7,563 nucleotides of DNA from a bacterium. Its GTDB lineage: Bacteria; UBA9089; CG2-30-40-21. The notes under the pieces were generated by a model. The model made no database searches, was not told where the DNA came from, and saw only the letters and a program-made list of their open reading frames with translations. This document shows, piece after piece, positions 1 through 6,437 of this stretch (positions are counted from its first letter, which is position 1; each line of letters opens with the position of its first letter). A program made the position numbers and the translations under genes. Where the stretch lies: assembly GCA_018814245.1 (NCBI GenBank), contig JAHIZN010000227.1, positions 1 to 7,563 of the forward strand, given 5' to 3'.

Positions 1-70
1 GTTGCTTATTGATGGGGCAGAAACAGGGGAGGCAGCACCTCTGTCACCCACTGCATTCGCAGTGGCAGGC
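1..70 (+). repeat. degenerate copy of the local intergenic repeat, with small hairpin
   Basis: Positions 4-49 align, with small gaps, to the repeat copy at 3395-3440. The shared elements come in the same order: a TTATTG-like stretch, GGCAG, an ACA-rich G run, a GGCAGCACCT core matching GGTAGCACCC, then a G-T-CACCC end. It is followed by a perfect 7-bp hairpin (CCACTGC at 48-54, loop ATTC, GCAGTGG at 59-65). In the frame that gives GCQGCY elsewhere, the minus strand of this copy has a stop codon, so it could not be read through. The left boundary may lie outside the window. No gene is seen in positions 1-156. Confidence 0.6.
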
Positions 71-107
71 TCTGTCCATACATAATTAACTATGCGACAA
101 TTAACAG

Positions 108-137
108 TTGACACGACACTACCTGAATAGTTACAAA
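108..137 (+). promoter_or_regulatory. possible weak sigma70-type promoter before the hydrolase gene
   Basis: A perfect TTGACA lies at 108-113. The best -10 match at a legal distance is TACAAA at 132-137 (4 of 6, spacer 18). Transcription would then begin close to 144, inside the ribosome-binding site at 141-146, which is unlikely to work well. The TTGACA may therefore be chance, or the real -10 may have been missed. It is listed because the other two units in the window start with the same hexamer. Confidence 0.25.
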
Positions 138-140
138 AAA

Positions 141-146
141 AAGGAG
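141..146 (+). promoter_or_regulatory. ribosome binding site that supports the TTG start at 157
   Basis: AAGGAG lies 10 nt upstream of a TTG codon at 157. It decides the start of the hydrolase gene, because no in-frame ATG lies near the conserved N-terminal GHT motif. Confidence 0.7.
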
Positions 147-156
147 CAAAAAATAA

Positions 157-711
157 TTGTCTACGCCAATTGGTCATACATTAACAGCAGCAATCATTTA
201 TGCTATCAGCCGAAAGAGATGCTATTTCCGCAAGCAAAAACAATGCTGTCAGGGATGGAAGCATCTTTTGTTTTGTATCATTCTTGCCAGTCTGCCAGAT
301 ATTGATTTTATTTCCCTGACAAACTCCCCTCTTTTCCAAAGTGGTTTCTTCTTGTCAGGGGTTAGATTGAGCTGGGAAAACCATCATGGACCAACACATT
401 CCCTTGGGTTTGTGATCTTGGTCATGCTTGTTGTTGGGGTTGTGGCAAGAATATTTCAAAGAAACTGGAAACAGTGGGGCATTATCAGTGGGTTATGTGT
501 AATTTCTCATGTCTTAATGGACATTCTTGTTACTAAAAATGGATTGATGTTGTTTTATCCCTTGAGTACACATCGAATTATTATGGCTATTGGCTTTCCC
601 TTTGGTTATTCTCCTGAGATGGGGTTTGTTAGCTTTGTGGTGATAAGTGCGATTGAGGAAATGGTTATTCTGGGTAGTATCATGATTGTAATATGGAGAA
701 CAATGAGATGA
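157..711 (+). CDS. membrane-bound metal-dependent hydrolase, YdjM/DUF457-like
   Basis: A 184-residue protein that looks like the YdjM/DUF457 family of inner-membrane putative metal-dependent hydrolases, whose substrate is generally unknown. Family landmarks appear in order: an N-terminal P-x-G-H (residues 4-7), PDID at 47-50, HHGPTHS at 76-82 and HVLMD at 118-122. The conserved His and Asp residues are the expected metal ligands. Hydrophobic stretches at about 36-46, 83-99, 107-121 and 156-179 suggest several membrane helices. The start is TTG, supported by AAGGAG 10 nt upstream and by the fit of the MSTPIGH start to the family. The length is normal for a short family member. The stop TGA overlaps the ATG of the peptidase gene, so the two are probably translationally coupled. 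The family call is fairly sure. The biochemical role and any link to the peptidase are unknown. Confidence 0.85.
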   Translation: MSTPIGHTLTAAIIYAISRKRCYFRKQKQCCQGWKHLLFCIILASLPDIDFISLTNSPLFQSGFFLSGVRLSWENHHGPTHSLGFVILVMLVVGVVARIFQRNWKQWGIISGLCVISHVLMDILVTKNGLMLFYPLSTHRIIMAIGFPFGYSPEMGFVSFVVISAIEEMVILGSIMIVIWRTMR

Positions 712-3284
712 CGCATTTAATGATACTGCAGGGTAAAAATCGAGTCCTTGCTTTATGCCTTTGTGCCTTTATTATTATCCTCCCTAAATATCTTTTTGCT
801 GTAACAACACCTCAGGCATTACCCCTGATCATAGAGATTGCTCCACTTGAAATTACCACTGCTGAGGATGGATGTTCTGTGGTAAGGGCAAAGGATTGTG
901 CTGTATCATTTGAGGTTGGTATGCCCAGTCTGCCTGTGAAAACATTCTTTGTACTCTTGCCCCAGGGCTTTGATGTAGATGGGCTGGAGATAACATCCAT
1001 TCAGCAGCAAAAATTAGACGGCAAATATCTTATCTGTTCTGTTTCTCCGCCCTTGCCTATTTCAGATGGGCACAAATTGCGAGATCATGCGTCTTGCGTT
1101 GCCTTTTGTAGAGACGCGATTAATCGCGTCTCTACAGGGAATCGCGTCTCTACAGGGACAGGGTGCCAGGGGTGCTACACCCTTGCCCCTGTTCGCAAAG
1201 GCATTGTCGAGAGAACATTTCCTTCAGAATGCAAAATTGTACAACTTGAATCAATTCAACGATGGGGATGTTTTAATCTGGCATGTATGCAGGTATTTGG
1301 GGCAAGATATGATGCTCAATCAGGTGAGTTAACATGGATTAATCGGGTTGAGTTTAATCTCAAGCTAAAGAAGACACAGGACATCACTGTCAGCGGCAGG
1401 TGTCCCAATCCTCAAGCCCTTCAAAAGATAGTGATAAACCCGGAGCTAATCTCTCATGCAGATACAGTGTGTCATGGGTGCTATTCTTTTGCCCCTGCCT
1501 TTTCCCCAACAGCAGAAAGATACCTTATCATAACCAGCCAAGAGCTTGCTCCTGCCTTTCAAAGATTGCTTGACTCAAAGATTAGCCGTGGGCTTGAAGG
1601 GACTATTACTGCTACCTCATGGATATACAGCCATTTCCCTGGCAGAGACAATCAGGAAAGGATCAGAAACTATATCAAAGACTACCAGCCAACATACCTT
1701 CTGCTTGGGGGAGATACAGAGATAGTGCCGCAGCGTGGTGTCTATGCCTGGGTTGAGGGCGGGACATTGCTTGATGATGGGCAAGCTCTCAAGCCTGTTG
1801 AAGATAAGATGCTTTCTGATGAATCGTTCTCTGATGCTAACATTCCTTGCGATTTGTACTATGCCTGCCTTGACAATGATTGGGACTATGATAAGGATGG
1901 TATCTATGGAGAGGTTGAGGATAGGGTGGATATGATGCCTGAGGTGTTTGTGGGAAGGGCACCGGTTAATACCGGCAGCCAGACAGAAGATTTTGTGGCA
2001 AAGGTACTTGAATTTGGTTCTGCTGCCGGCAGCTATCCATACAATGAGGTATTGATTGGGAATAAGTTTGATATCCTGAATGACGGCAAATTGATCATGC
2101 AGGCAATTGATGAAATTACACCAGGGGCGTATGATAGATCCTGCTACTATCACAGTGAGGGTGGGATAAGTATATCCACTGTTATGGATGAACTAAATGC
2201 TGGGGTTGGGTTGGTTGCCCATGCCGGACATGCTAATTCTTACTGTCTTCAAATGGGGAATGGCTATTTCTATACCAGCGGACTTGATCAATTGTCCAAT
2301 TCCTGCCCGTTCATCTTTAACACCATTGGATGTTATGCCGGGGCATTTGATAATACCACAGGACCAGACTGCATTGGCGAACAGATGGTCATAAATAAAA
2401 ATGGTGCAGCCGCATTCATCGGTAATTCAAGGTATGGACTGTACGATGAGACAAGCCCCATGCTTTACAGTGGTGAGTATCAGGTGGAATTTTTCAGACA
2501 GGCATTACGGGAGGGATATTCTCATATTGGTGAGGCATTTGCCATGAGCAAGCTCACCTTTGTTCCTGAGTGCAGCACAGATACACCATATCGCTGGGTA
2601 CAATACTGCCTTAATCTTTTGGGTGATCCTGAAATGGCTCTGCCAATGCCAAGGGATGTTCAATCATTATATCAGGTCATTCAGGGAAATGTCCAGGGGA
2701 TAGCTGCCCCGGGACAACAATTACCGTTAATTATCACCCTGAAAAACTTTCGGGACAATGATTGCGGCAGCCTGAGCGTGGAATTGAGTACCAATGACCC
2801 ATATGTGATTATTACCACCAAAACCGCCGCAATTGATCCCATGCCATCCGGTAAGACAGCTGACAACACCAATCAGCCGTTTGGTTTTATGCTTAGGTCC
2901 AACTGCCCTTATGAACACAAAATAGAGTTTACTCTTACCATAACCGATGCAACAGTTACCTGTACTGATACCATTTATTTAACCGTTAGTTTTTTGGCAT
3001 CAGACATGAATGAAATCATCTGTTACCCCAATCCATGTGTCAGGGGACAGATAGTAACCATAGCAGGTATCCCGGCAGGCTCGGATGCTATGGTCTATAT
3101 TTATAACCTTTCAGGAGAAATGGTACGGCAGATAAATGCCGCAGAGCTAATGGCTGGTGGTTCAATGATTGCCAGATGGGATACAATGAACGATAATGGG
3201 GAACGGGTTGCCTCTGGAATCTACTTTTATCGGCTAACATGTTCTTCTGGTATCAAAACTGGCAAGATAGGGATTGTAAGATAG
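708..3284 (+). CDS. secreted C25 (gingipain-family) cysteine peptidase with FlgD-Ig/type IX-like C-terminal domain
   Basis: An 858-residue secreted peptidase. I chose ATG 708 over ATG 693 because it forms an ATGA overlap with the hydrolase stop and has GGAG at 695-698, 9 nt upstream. Residues 1-31 look like a signal peptide (hydrophobic core 13-31). Residues about 50-225 resemble the C25 propeptide. The peptidase domain (about 270-645) has an Asp-rich DNDWDYDKDG stretch (389-398), possibly calcium-binding, GRAPV (416-420), the probable catalytic His508 in AGHAN, the probable catalytic Cys542 in IGCYAG, and NLLGDPE (636-642). After a beta-rich linker, residues 768-858 form a FlgD-Ig or type IX sorting-like domain (YPNP 773-776, GIYFYRL 837-843, final GKIGIVR). 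Two features are odd: in-frame repeat DNA at about residues 134-163, and 28 cysteines outside the signal peptide. It could degrade protein or, like PorU, process surface cargo. The family is clear, the role is not. Confidence 0.92.
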   Translation: MTHLMILQGKNRVLALCLCAFIIILPKYLFAVTTPQALPLIIEIAPLEITTAEDGCSVVRAKDCAVSFEVGMPSLPVKTFFVLLPQGFDVDGLEITSIQQQKLDGKYLICSVSPPLPISDGHKLRDHASCVAFCRDAINRVSTGNRVSTGTGCQGCYTLAPVRKGIVERTFPSECKIVQLESIQRWGCFNLACMQVFGARYDAQSGELTWINRVEFNLKLKKTQDITVSGRCPNPQALQKIVINPELISHADTVCHGCYSFAPAFSPTAERYLIITSQELAPAFQRLLDSKISRGLEGTITATSWIYSHFPGRDNQERIRNYIKDYQPTYLLLGGDTEIVPQRGVYAWVEGGTLLDDGQALKPVEDKMLSDESFSDANIPCDLYYACLDNDWDYDKDGIYGEVEDRVDMMPEVFVGRAPVNTGSQTEDFVAKVLEFGSAAGSYPYNEVLIGNKFDILNDGKLIMQAIDEITPGAYDRSCYYHSEGGISISTVMDELNAGVGLVAHAGHANSYCLQMGNGYFYTSGLDQLSNSCPFIFNTIGCYAGAFDNTTGPDCIGEQMVINKNGAAAFIGNSRYGLYDETSPMLYSGEYQVEFFRQALREGYSHIGEAFAMSKLTFVPECSTDTPYRWVQYCLNLLGDPEMALPMPRDVQSLYQVIQGNVQGIAAPGQQLPLIITLKNFRDNDCGSLSVELSTNDPYVIITTKTAAIDPMPSGKTADNTNQPFGFMLRSNCPYEHKIEFTLTITDATVTCTDTIYLTVSFLASDMNEIICYPNPCVRGQIVTIAGIPAGSDAMVYIYNLSGEMVRQINAAELMAGGSMIARWDTMNDNGERVASGIYFYRLTCSSGIKTGKIGIVR
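1108..1135. repeat. perfect 28-bp palindrome inside the C25 gene
   Basis: GTAGAGACGCGATT (1108-1121) is followed directly by its exact reverse complement (1122-1135) with no loop. It is read in frame by the peptidase gene, encoding residues such as RDAINRVS, in the linker that splits the propeptide-like region. I recall similar GTAGAGACG...CGTCTCTAC palindromes as dispersed repeats in other bacteria, notably cyanobacteria, but cannot check this here. Confidence 0.9.
1122..1157 (+). repeat. 18-bp in-frame tandem duplication, NRVSTG twice
   Basis: The 18-bp unit AATCGCGTCTCTACAGGG occurs twice with no change and no gap (1122-1139 and 1140-1157). The first copy is the right half of the palindrome plus four bases. 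Since 18 is a multiple of three, the duplication adds six residues and keeps the frame. The lack of any difference suggests a recent event. Confidence 0.92.
1157..1196 (-). repeat. copy of the intergenic repeat inserted in the C25 coding sequence
   Basis: The reverse complement of this stretch matches the repeat at 3411-3440 closely, including GTAGCACCCCTGGCACCCTG. It follows the palindrome and tandem duplication directly, so about 90 bp (1108 to about 1196) looks like a composite of repeat DNA. The gene reads it as GCQGCYTLAPVRKG. The minus strand of the intergenic copy would read GCQGCYPLVPANKR in the same frame. Confidence 0.8.
1470..1501 (-). repeat. possible decayed second repeat copy in the C25 gene
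   Basis: From GGGTGCTA to GCCCCTG, 18 of 22 bases match the copy at 1157-1196 with the same spacing. It is read in the same frame, giving CHGCYSFAP against CQGCYTLAP. It lies in the linker just before the peptidase domain. A real but eroded insertion and a chance match are both possible. Confidence 0.4.
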
Positions 3285-3316
3285 CGGTGGTTTGAATCTT
3301 CATTACTACTTTCTTA

Positions 3317-3448
3317 CGATCGTTTATTGGCAGGGACAAGCCGCAGCTACATTGCGATCGTTTATTGGCAGGGACAAGCCCTGCAGCTACATTGCGATCG
3401 TTTATTGGCAGGGACAAGGGGGTAGCACCCCTGGCACCCTGCAGCTAC
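3317..3448 (+). repeat. three tandem direct copies of the intergenic repeat
   Basis: The units begin with CGATCG at 3317, 3355 and 3395, so the periods are 38 and 40 bp. The shared core is CGATCGTTTATTGGCAGGGA followed by CAAG, and each unit ends in GCAGCTAC. Units 1 and 2 lack the segment GGGGGTAGCACCCCTGGCAC that unit 3 carries, so unit 3 looks full length and the others deleted versions. With no unique spacers between units, this is not a CRISPR array. No gene is seen from 3285 to 3665; short open frames there are repeat read-through. Confidence 0.9.
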
Positions 3449-3480
3449 GGTGTAATCGATTGTTGTGTGTGGGAATCTTT

Positions 3481-3525
3481 GTAACTGCGACCTGCCAGAG
3501 GTGCTACCTCCTTGTGGTCGCTTAT
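3481..3525 (-). repeat. inverted copy of the intergenic repeat
   Basis: The reverse complement of 3481-3517 aligns to 3411-3448 over its whole length with few mismatches: CAAGGAGGTAGCACCTCTGG against CAAGGGGGTAGCACCCCTGG, then GCAGTTAC against GCAGCTAC. The two arms are 32 nt apart and could pair as a long hairpin in DNA or RNA downstream of the C25 gene. Whether this acts as a transcript end is unknown; it has no U tract. Confidence 0.8.
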
Positions 3526-3597
3526 TAGCTTGTAAATGAGGAATGTTTTTCCTATCCACCAAGAGTTAGCTATTCCAGACACCACCCAAATTTTTCA

Positions 3598-3626
3598 TTG
3601 ACAATTCATAAATAATTAAGTATAAT
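3598..3626 (+). promoter_or_regulatory. perfect-consensus sigma70 promoter for the glycosyltransferase operon
   Basis: TTGACA (3598-3603), a 17-nt A/T-rich spacer and TATAAT (3621-3626) match the housekeeping consensus at all twelve positions with ideal spacing. Transcription should start near 3633, giving a leader of about 33 nt before the ATG at 3666. An AAGGA at 3649-3653 is the probable ribosome site, rather far upstream (12 nt). No operator is recognised. Confidence 0.9.
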
Positions 3627-3665
3627 AAAGCAACTCATTATCCCAATTAAGGATAATCACGAAAT

Positions 3666-5474
3666 ATGCAGAAAAAAAAGAAAAAACTCATGCATCCTGC
3701 AGCTACCTCATGGAATATAAAAAAAGACATGATTATTGTTTTTTTTGCATTTTTATTGATGATTGGCTTCAGGCTAATATTTCTCAATCAGATAAAGGCA
3801 GCTGACCCTGATTTTTTCCAGCCTACTTGCGGAACTGATATGGGGATGTATGACCAGGCAGCCCTTGATATGGTTAATGGCACCCCGATTAAGGGTCCAT
3901 TTTTTTATCATCCTTTATACTATTATTTCCTGAGCTTCAATTATTTTATCTATGGGCATAACCTGTTTATTCTGAGATTGGTTATGGGCTTTCTTGGGCT
4001 TCTTACCTGCTGGATGACTTATTCTCTGGCACAAAGGTTTTTTAACAAACAGGTAGCCATTATTGCCAGCATTCTTCTTGCCTTTTGCGGGTATCTTATC
4101 TATTACGAAAGTGTTATGCTATCTATTGGACTGACCACATTCTTCTCTACTGCTGCAATCTTCTTCTTATTAAGGGATACCAATGAGCTGCGGAATCATA
4201 TCTTCAGCGGGATATTTATTGGTCTTGCCTGTTTGTCTCAACCCAATGTGCTGCTTTTTATTCCATTTATGGTCTTTTGGCTTATCTTTAAGTGGGGGAT
4301 GAAAAAAGGGTTGGAATATGTATTTTTGTGTCTTGCAGCTATTTTTATCACCATATCACCGGTTACCATAAAAAATTATCTTGACAGCGGAAGGTTTGTT
4401 CTTATCTCTACAAGTGGTGAGATAAATTTTTGGCTTGGCAACCACAAAGGTTCTTTGGGCTGGTTTGATGTTTACGGCAATGAGCTTGAGGCATTAGAAA
4501 AAAGGGTGCATTCTGAGGGGCAATCTGTATACATGGATGATGTCTGGCAATTTATCAAAAATGATCCTATGGGATATTTGAGACTGCTGACAAAAAAGAA
4601 GTTTCTCTTCTGGGGTAGCTGGGATATACCCCATCAGGTCGGATATGACTATGGCAGACAATATTCCCAACTCCTGCGATTACCATTTATGCTTGACTTT
4701 ACCCCTTTTGCTATACTCGGTCTTGTTGGGATAATTATTTCCTTGAAGAGATGGTGGAAAAATTGTCTACTGCTCTACCTTTTTATTATTGCTTACAGTG
4801 TTTCTGTGTATATTGTTATGGTTCATGGCAGGTACCGTCCACCTGTGCTGCTCCCTTTGATTATCTTTAGCTCATTTTTTATCTGGTGGTTGTGGGAGCA
4901 GATAAAGGCAAGAAAATATCTGTACCTTGCAGGTGCAGGATTGCTGCTGTGTGCTATGGGAGCATTTGTCTTTTCTCAAAATATTATGTCCAAAATTATC
5001 TGTATCAAAAATCCGCATGGGATATATCAGGATATGCCGGATAAATTAGTAATTAGTGACGACAGCAGTTCATGGCATGGTTTGCAAACAGCCACACTGA
5101 ATACACCGTCTTTCAGGCTCAAGAAGGTGTTTGTTATTGATTGCGACCCAAGCAAGTACTCAAATGCTCGATTATCCTTTCGATATTTTAGCGGCGGAAC
5201 AAGGGAGATGTATTTCCATGTTAATGGCAAGCCCTCTCCCAAGATAACCCTGAGCGGTGGAGCGTTTCTGCACAAGGTTGGGTATAAGTTTACATCCTCT
5301 CTCCTGAAAAAAGGGATAAATGAGGTAATCTTTGAGGTGCCAGAGGGTGGGATGCTTAAGATACCAGTTGATAATTACTATCGATTTAATCGTTCCTGTA
5401 TCTCGCAGGATGAGGGCAAGATATGGAAAAAGACTGATGGTGAGTACATGATTCAAATGGAGTTGTTGAAGTGA
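3666..5474 (+). CDS. integral-membrane glycosyltransferase, GT39/PMT_2 (ArnT-like) superfamily, with C-terminal soluble domain
   Basis: A 602-residue polytopic membrane protein of the PMT_2/GT39-GT83 type. These GT-C enzymes move a sugar from a polyprenyl-phosphate donor to a protein or lipid on the outer side of the membrane. A lysine-rich N-terminus is followed by a first helix (about 22-42) and a first outer loop with TDMGMYDQAA (57-66), where Asp58 is the likely catalytic acidic residue, and HPLYYYF (82-88). YYES with Glu149 is a second possible acidic site. Further hydrophobic segments lie at about 101-121, 127-147, 150-169, 178-208, 217-235, 343-361, 366-388, 392-410 and 418-436. RYRPP (389-393) is typical of the family. 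Residues about 445-602 are hydrophilic and probably a beta-rich extracytoplasmic domain. ATG 3666 fits the promoter and AAGGA; ATG 3690 has no good ribosome site. It overlaps the next gene by 4 bp (GTGA). Donor and acceptor cannot be told from sequence. Confidence 0.85.
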   Translation: MQKKKKKLMHPAATSWNIKKDMIIVFFAFLLMIGFRLIFLNQIKAADPDFFQPTCGTDMGMYDQAALDMVNGTPIKGPFFYHPLYYYFLSFNYFIYGHNLFILRLVMGFLGLLTCWMTYSLAQRFFNKQVAIIASILLAFCGYLIYYESVMLSIGLTTFFSTAAIFFLLRDTNELRNHIFSGIFIGLACLSQPNVLLFIPFMVFWLIFKWGMKKGLEYVFLCLAAIFITISPVTIKNYLDSGRFVLISTSGEINFWLGNHKGSLGWFDVYGNELEALEKRVHSEGQSVYMDDVWQFIKNDPMGYLRLLTKKKFLFWGSWDIPHQVGYDYGRQYSQLLRLPFMLDFTPFAILGLVGIIISLKRWWKNCLLLYLFIIAYSVSVYIVMVHGRYRPPVLLPLIIFSSFFIWWLWEQIKARKYLYLAGAGLLLCAMGAFVFSQNIMSKIICIKNPHGIYQDMPDKLVISDDSSSWHGLQTATLNTPSFRLKKVFVIDCDPSKYSNARLSFRYFSGGTREMYFHVNGKPSPKITLSGGAFLHKVGYKFTSSLLKKGINEVIFEVPEGGMLKIPVDNYYRFNRSCISQDEGKIWKKTDGEYMIQMELLK

Positions 5475-6217
5475 GCATATCAGTTATAATCATTACCCAT
5501 AATGAAGAAAAGAACATCTCAGAATGCCTCAAAAGCGTTAAATGGGCGGATGAGATAGTGGTGGTTGATGCCTTCAGTCATGATGATACAAAAAAACTTG
5601 CAGAAGAATTTGGGGCAAAAGTATTTCAAACCAAGTGGCAGGGATATGGCAGGCAGAAAAATTATGCCTTAAGTTGTGCTGCCATGGATTGGATACTTTC
5701 GATTGATGCAGACGAACGAATAACACCAGAATTGGCTGAGGAAATTCAAGGGATAATGCAAAATTCCAAAATGGATGGCTATCAAATCTGCCGCAAGGCA
5801 TACTTTCTGGGCAAGTGGATCAGGCATAGCGGCTGGTATCCGGACTATTGTCTGAGGCTTTTTCGCAAGGGTAGAGGAGTGTTTGCGGAGAAACAGGTAC
5901 ATGAATATGTAGAATTGAGCGGCAGGATGGGGCAACTAAACGGGGCAATGCTGCATTATACGGATAATAACTTGAATCATTACTTGGATAAGCTTGGGCG
6001 GTACACCACCCTGGCAGCAGATGAGCTTGGAGCCAAGGGCAAAAAGGCATCAGTCAGCTCACTAATTACAAGACCGCTGTTTATCTTTTTTAAGATGTAC
6101 ATTCTGAAAAAAGGATTTCTGGATGGGATGCACGGGTTTATCCTCGCTGTTCTTTCATCATTCTATGTTTTTGTAAAGTATGCTAAGTTGTGGGAAATCA
6201 GACTTCCGAAGGCTTAA
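5471..6217 (+). CDS. family 2 glycosyltransferase, WaaE/LPS core beta-glucosyltransferase-like
   Basis: A 248-residue GT-A glycosyltransferase of family 2. The N-terminal Rossmann-like start SVIIITHNEEKNISECL (4-20) and ADEIVVVD (26-33) form the nucleotide-sugar site. The metal-binding DAD motif is at 79-81 in LSIDADER. GYGRQKNYAL (58-67), RLFRKG (129-134) and VHE (143-145) are as seen in WaaE/KdtX-like enzymes that add glucose or heptose to lipopolysaccharide core. The C-terminal part (about 200-240) is hydrophobic and basic and may bind the membrane face. It starts at GTG 5471, overlapping the stop of the membrane glycosyltransferase, with GGAG at 5459-5462, 8 nt upstream, so the two are probably translationally coupled. 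It may make a lipid-linked or LPS glycan that the upstream enzyme uses or extends; that link is inference. The exact sugar is not known. Confidence 0.9.
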   Translation: MSISVIIITHNEEKNISECLKSVKWADEIVVVDAFSHDDTKKLAEEFGAKVFQTKWQGYGRQKNYALSCAAMDWILSIDADERITPELAEEIQGIMQNSKMDGYQICRKAYFLGKWIRHSGWYPDYCLRLFRKGRGVFAEKQVHEYVELSGRMGQLNGAMLHYTDNNLNHYLDKLGRYTTLAADELGAKGKKASVSSLITRPLFIFFKMYILKKGFLDGMHGFILAVLSSFYVFVKYAKLWEIRLPKA

Positions 6218-6235
6218 AGACTTCGGAAGTCTTTT
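6200..6235 (+). terminator. Rho-independent terminator overlapping the stop codon of the GT2 gene
   Basis: AGACTTCCGAAG (6200-6211) and CTTCGGAAGTCT (6221-6232) form a perfect 12-bp stem with a 9-nt loop, followed by a short TTT run. The left arm is coding and the stop TAA (6215-6217) is in the loop. The right arm could also form a smaller hairpin with 6216-6224 (9-bp arms, 1-nt centre). The U tract is short, so termination may be partial. Confidence 0.7.
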
Positions 6236-6283
6236 AGTGCTGCGTCACGATTAAATGTTAGGATGTAATAACTTCAATTCCCT

Positions 6284-6422
6284 TCGACAGGCTGTTACGG
6301 AATGCGACTTTTTGTCATTTCGAGGTAATCCGAGAAATCTTAACCTGTTGGGAATCAACAAGTTGAGATTCCTCACATTAGTTCGGAATGACACTTTAAC
6401 CTATTCCGTAACAGCCTGTCGA
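6284..6422. repeat. 139-bp nested palindrome, MITE- or REP-like
   Basis: Perfect 20-bp terminal inverted repeats (TCGACAGGCTGTTACGGAAT at 6284-6303, its complement at 6403-6422) flank an inner imperfect palindrome. The inner arms are 6313-6340 (TGTCATTTCGAGG to GAAATCT) and 6366-6393, and the tip is AACCTGTTG (6342-6350), loop GGAAT, CAACAAGTT (6356-6364). All arms share one centre at 6353 with no insertions, so the whole element can fold as one long hairpin. No transposase is nearby and no clear target duplication is seen. The short open frame across 6255-6503 is a by-product. Confidence 0.9.
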
Positions 6423-6437
6423 GCATCGATTGAATAT

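Noticed and set aside
108..305. Open frame starting at a TTG before the hydrolase
   Set aside because: The TTG is part of a TTGACA box, and the frame overlaps the well-supported hydrolase gene.
693..707. ATG 693 as start of the C25 gene
   Set aside because: It has no good ribosome site, whereas ATG 708 has GGAG at the right distance and a typical ATGA overlap.
1617..2153. 178-codon frame on the minus strand
   Set aside because: It lies opposite the conserved C25 domain, whose motifs are clear on the plus strand, and shows no family features.
3317..3448. CRISPR-like array of direct repeats
   Set aside because: The units are contiguous with no unique spacers, there are only three, and no cas gene is present.
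3292..3528. Small open frames on both strands between the C25 and GT39 genes
   Set aside because: They are read-through of the tandem and inverted repeats, and the peptides simply repeat the unit.
3696..3706. CCTGCAGCTAC in the N-terminus of the GT39 gene as a repeat remnant
   Set aside because: An 11-bp match to the end of the repeat unit is too short to claim, and nothing else of the unit is present.
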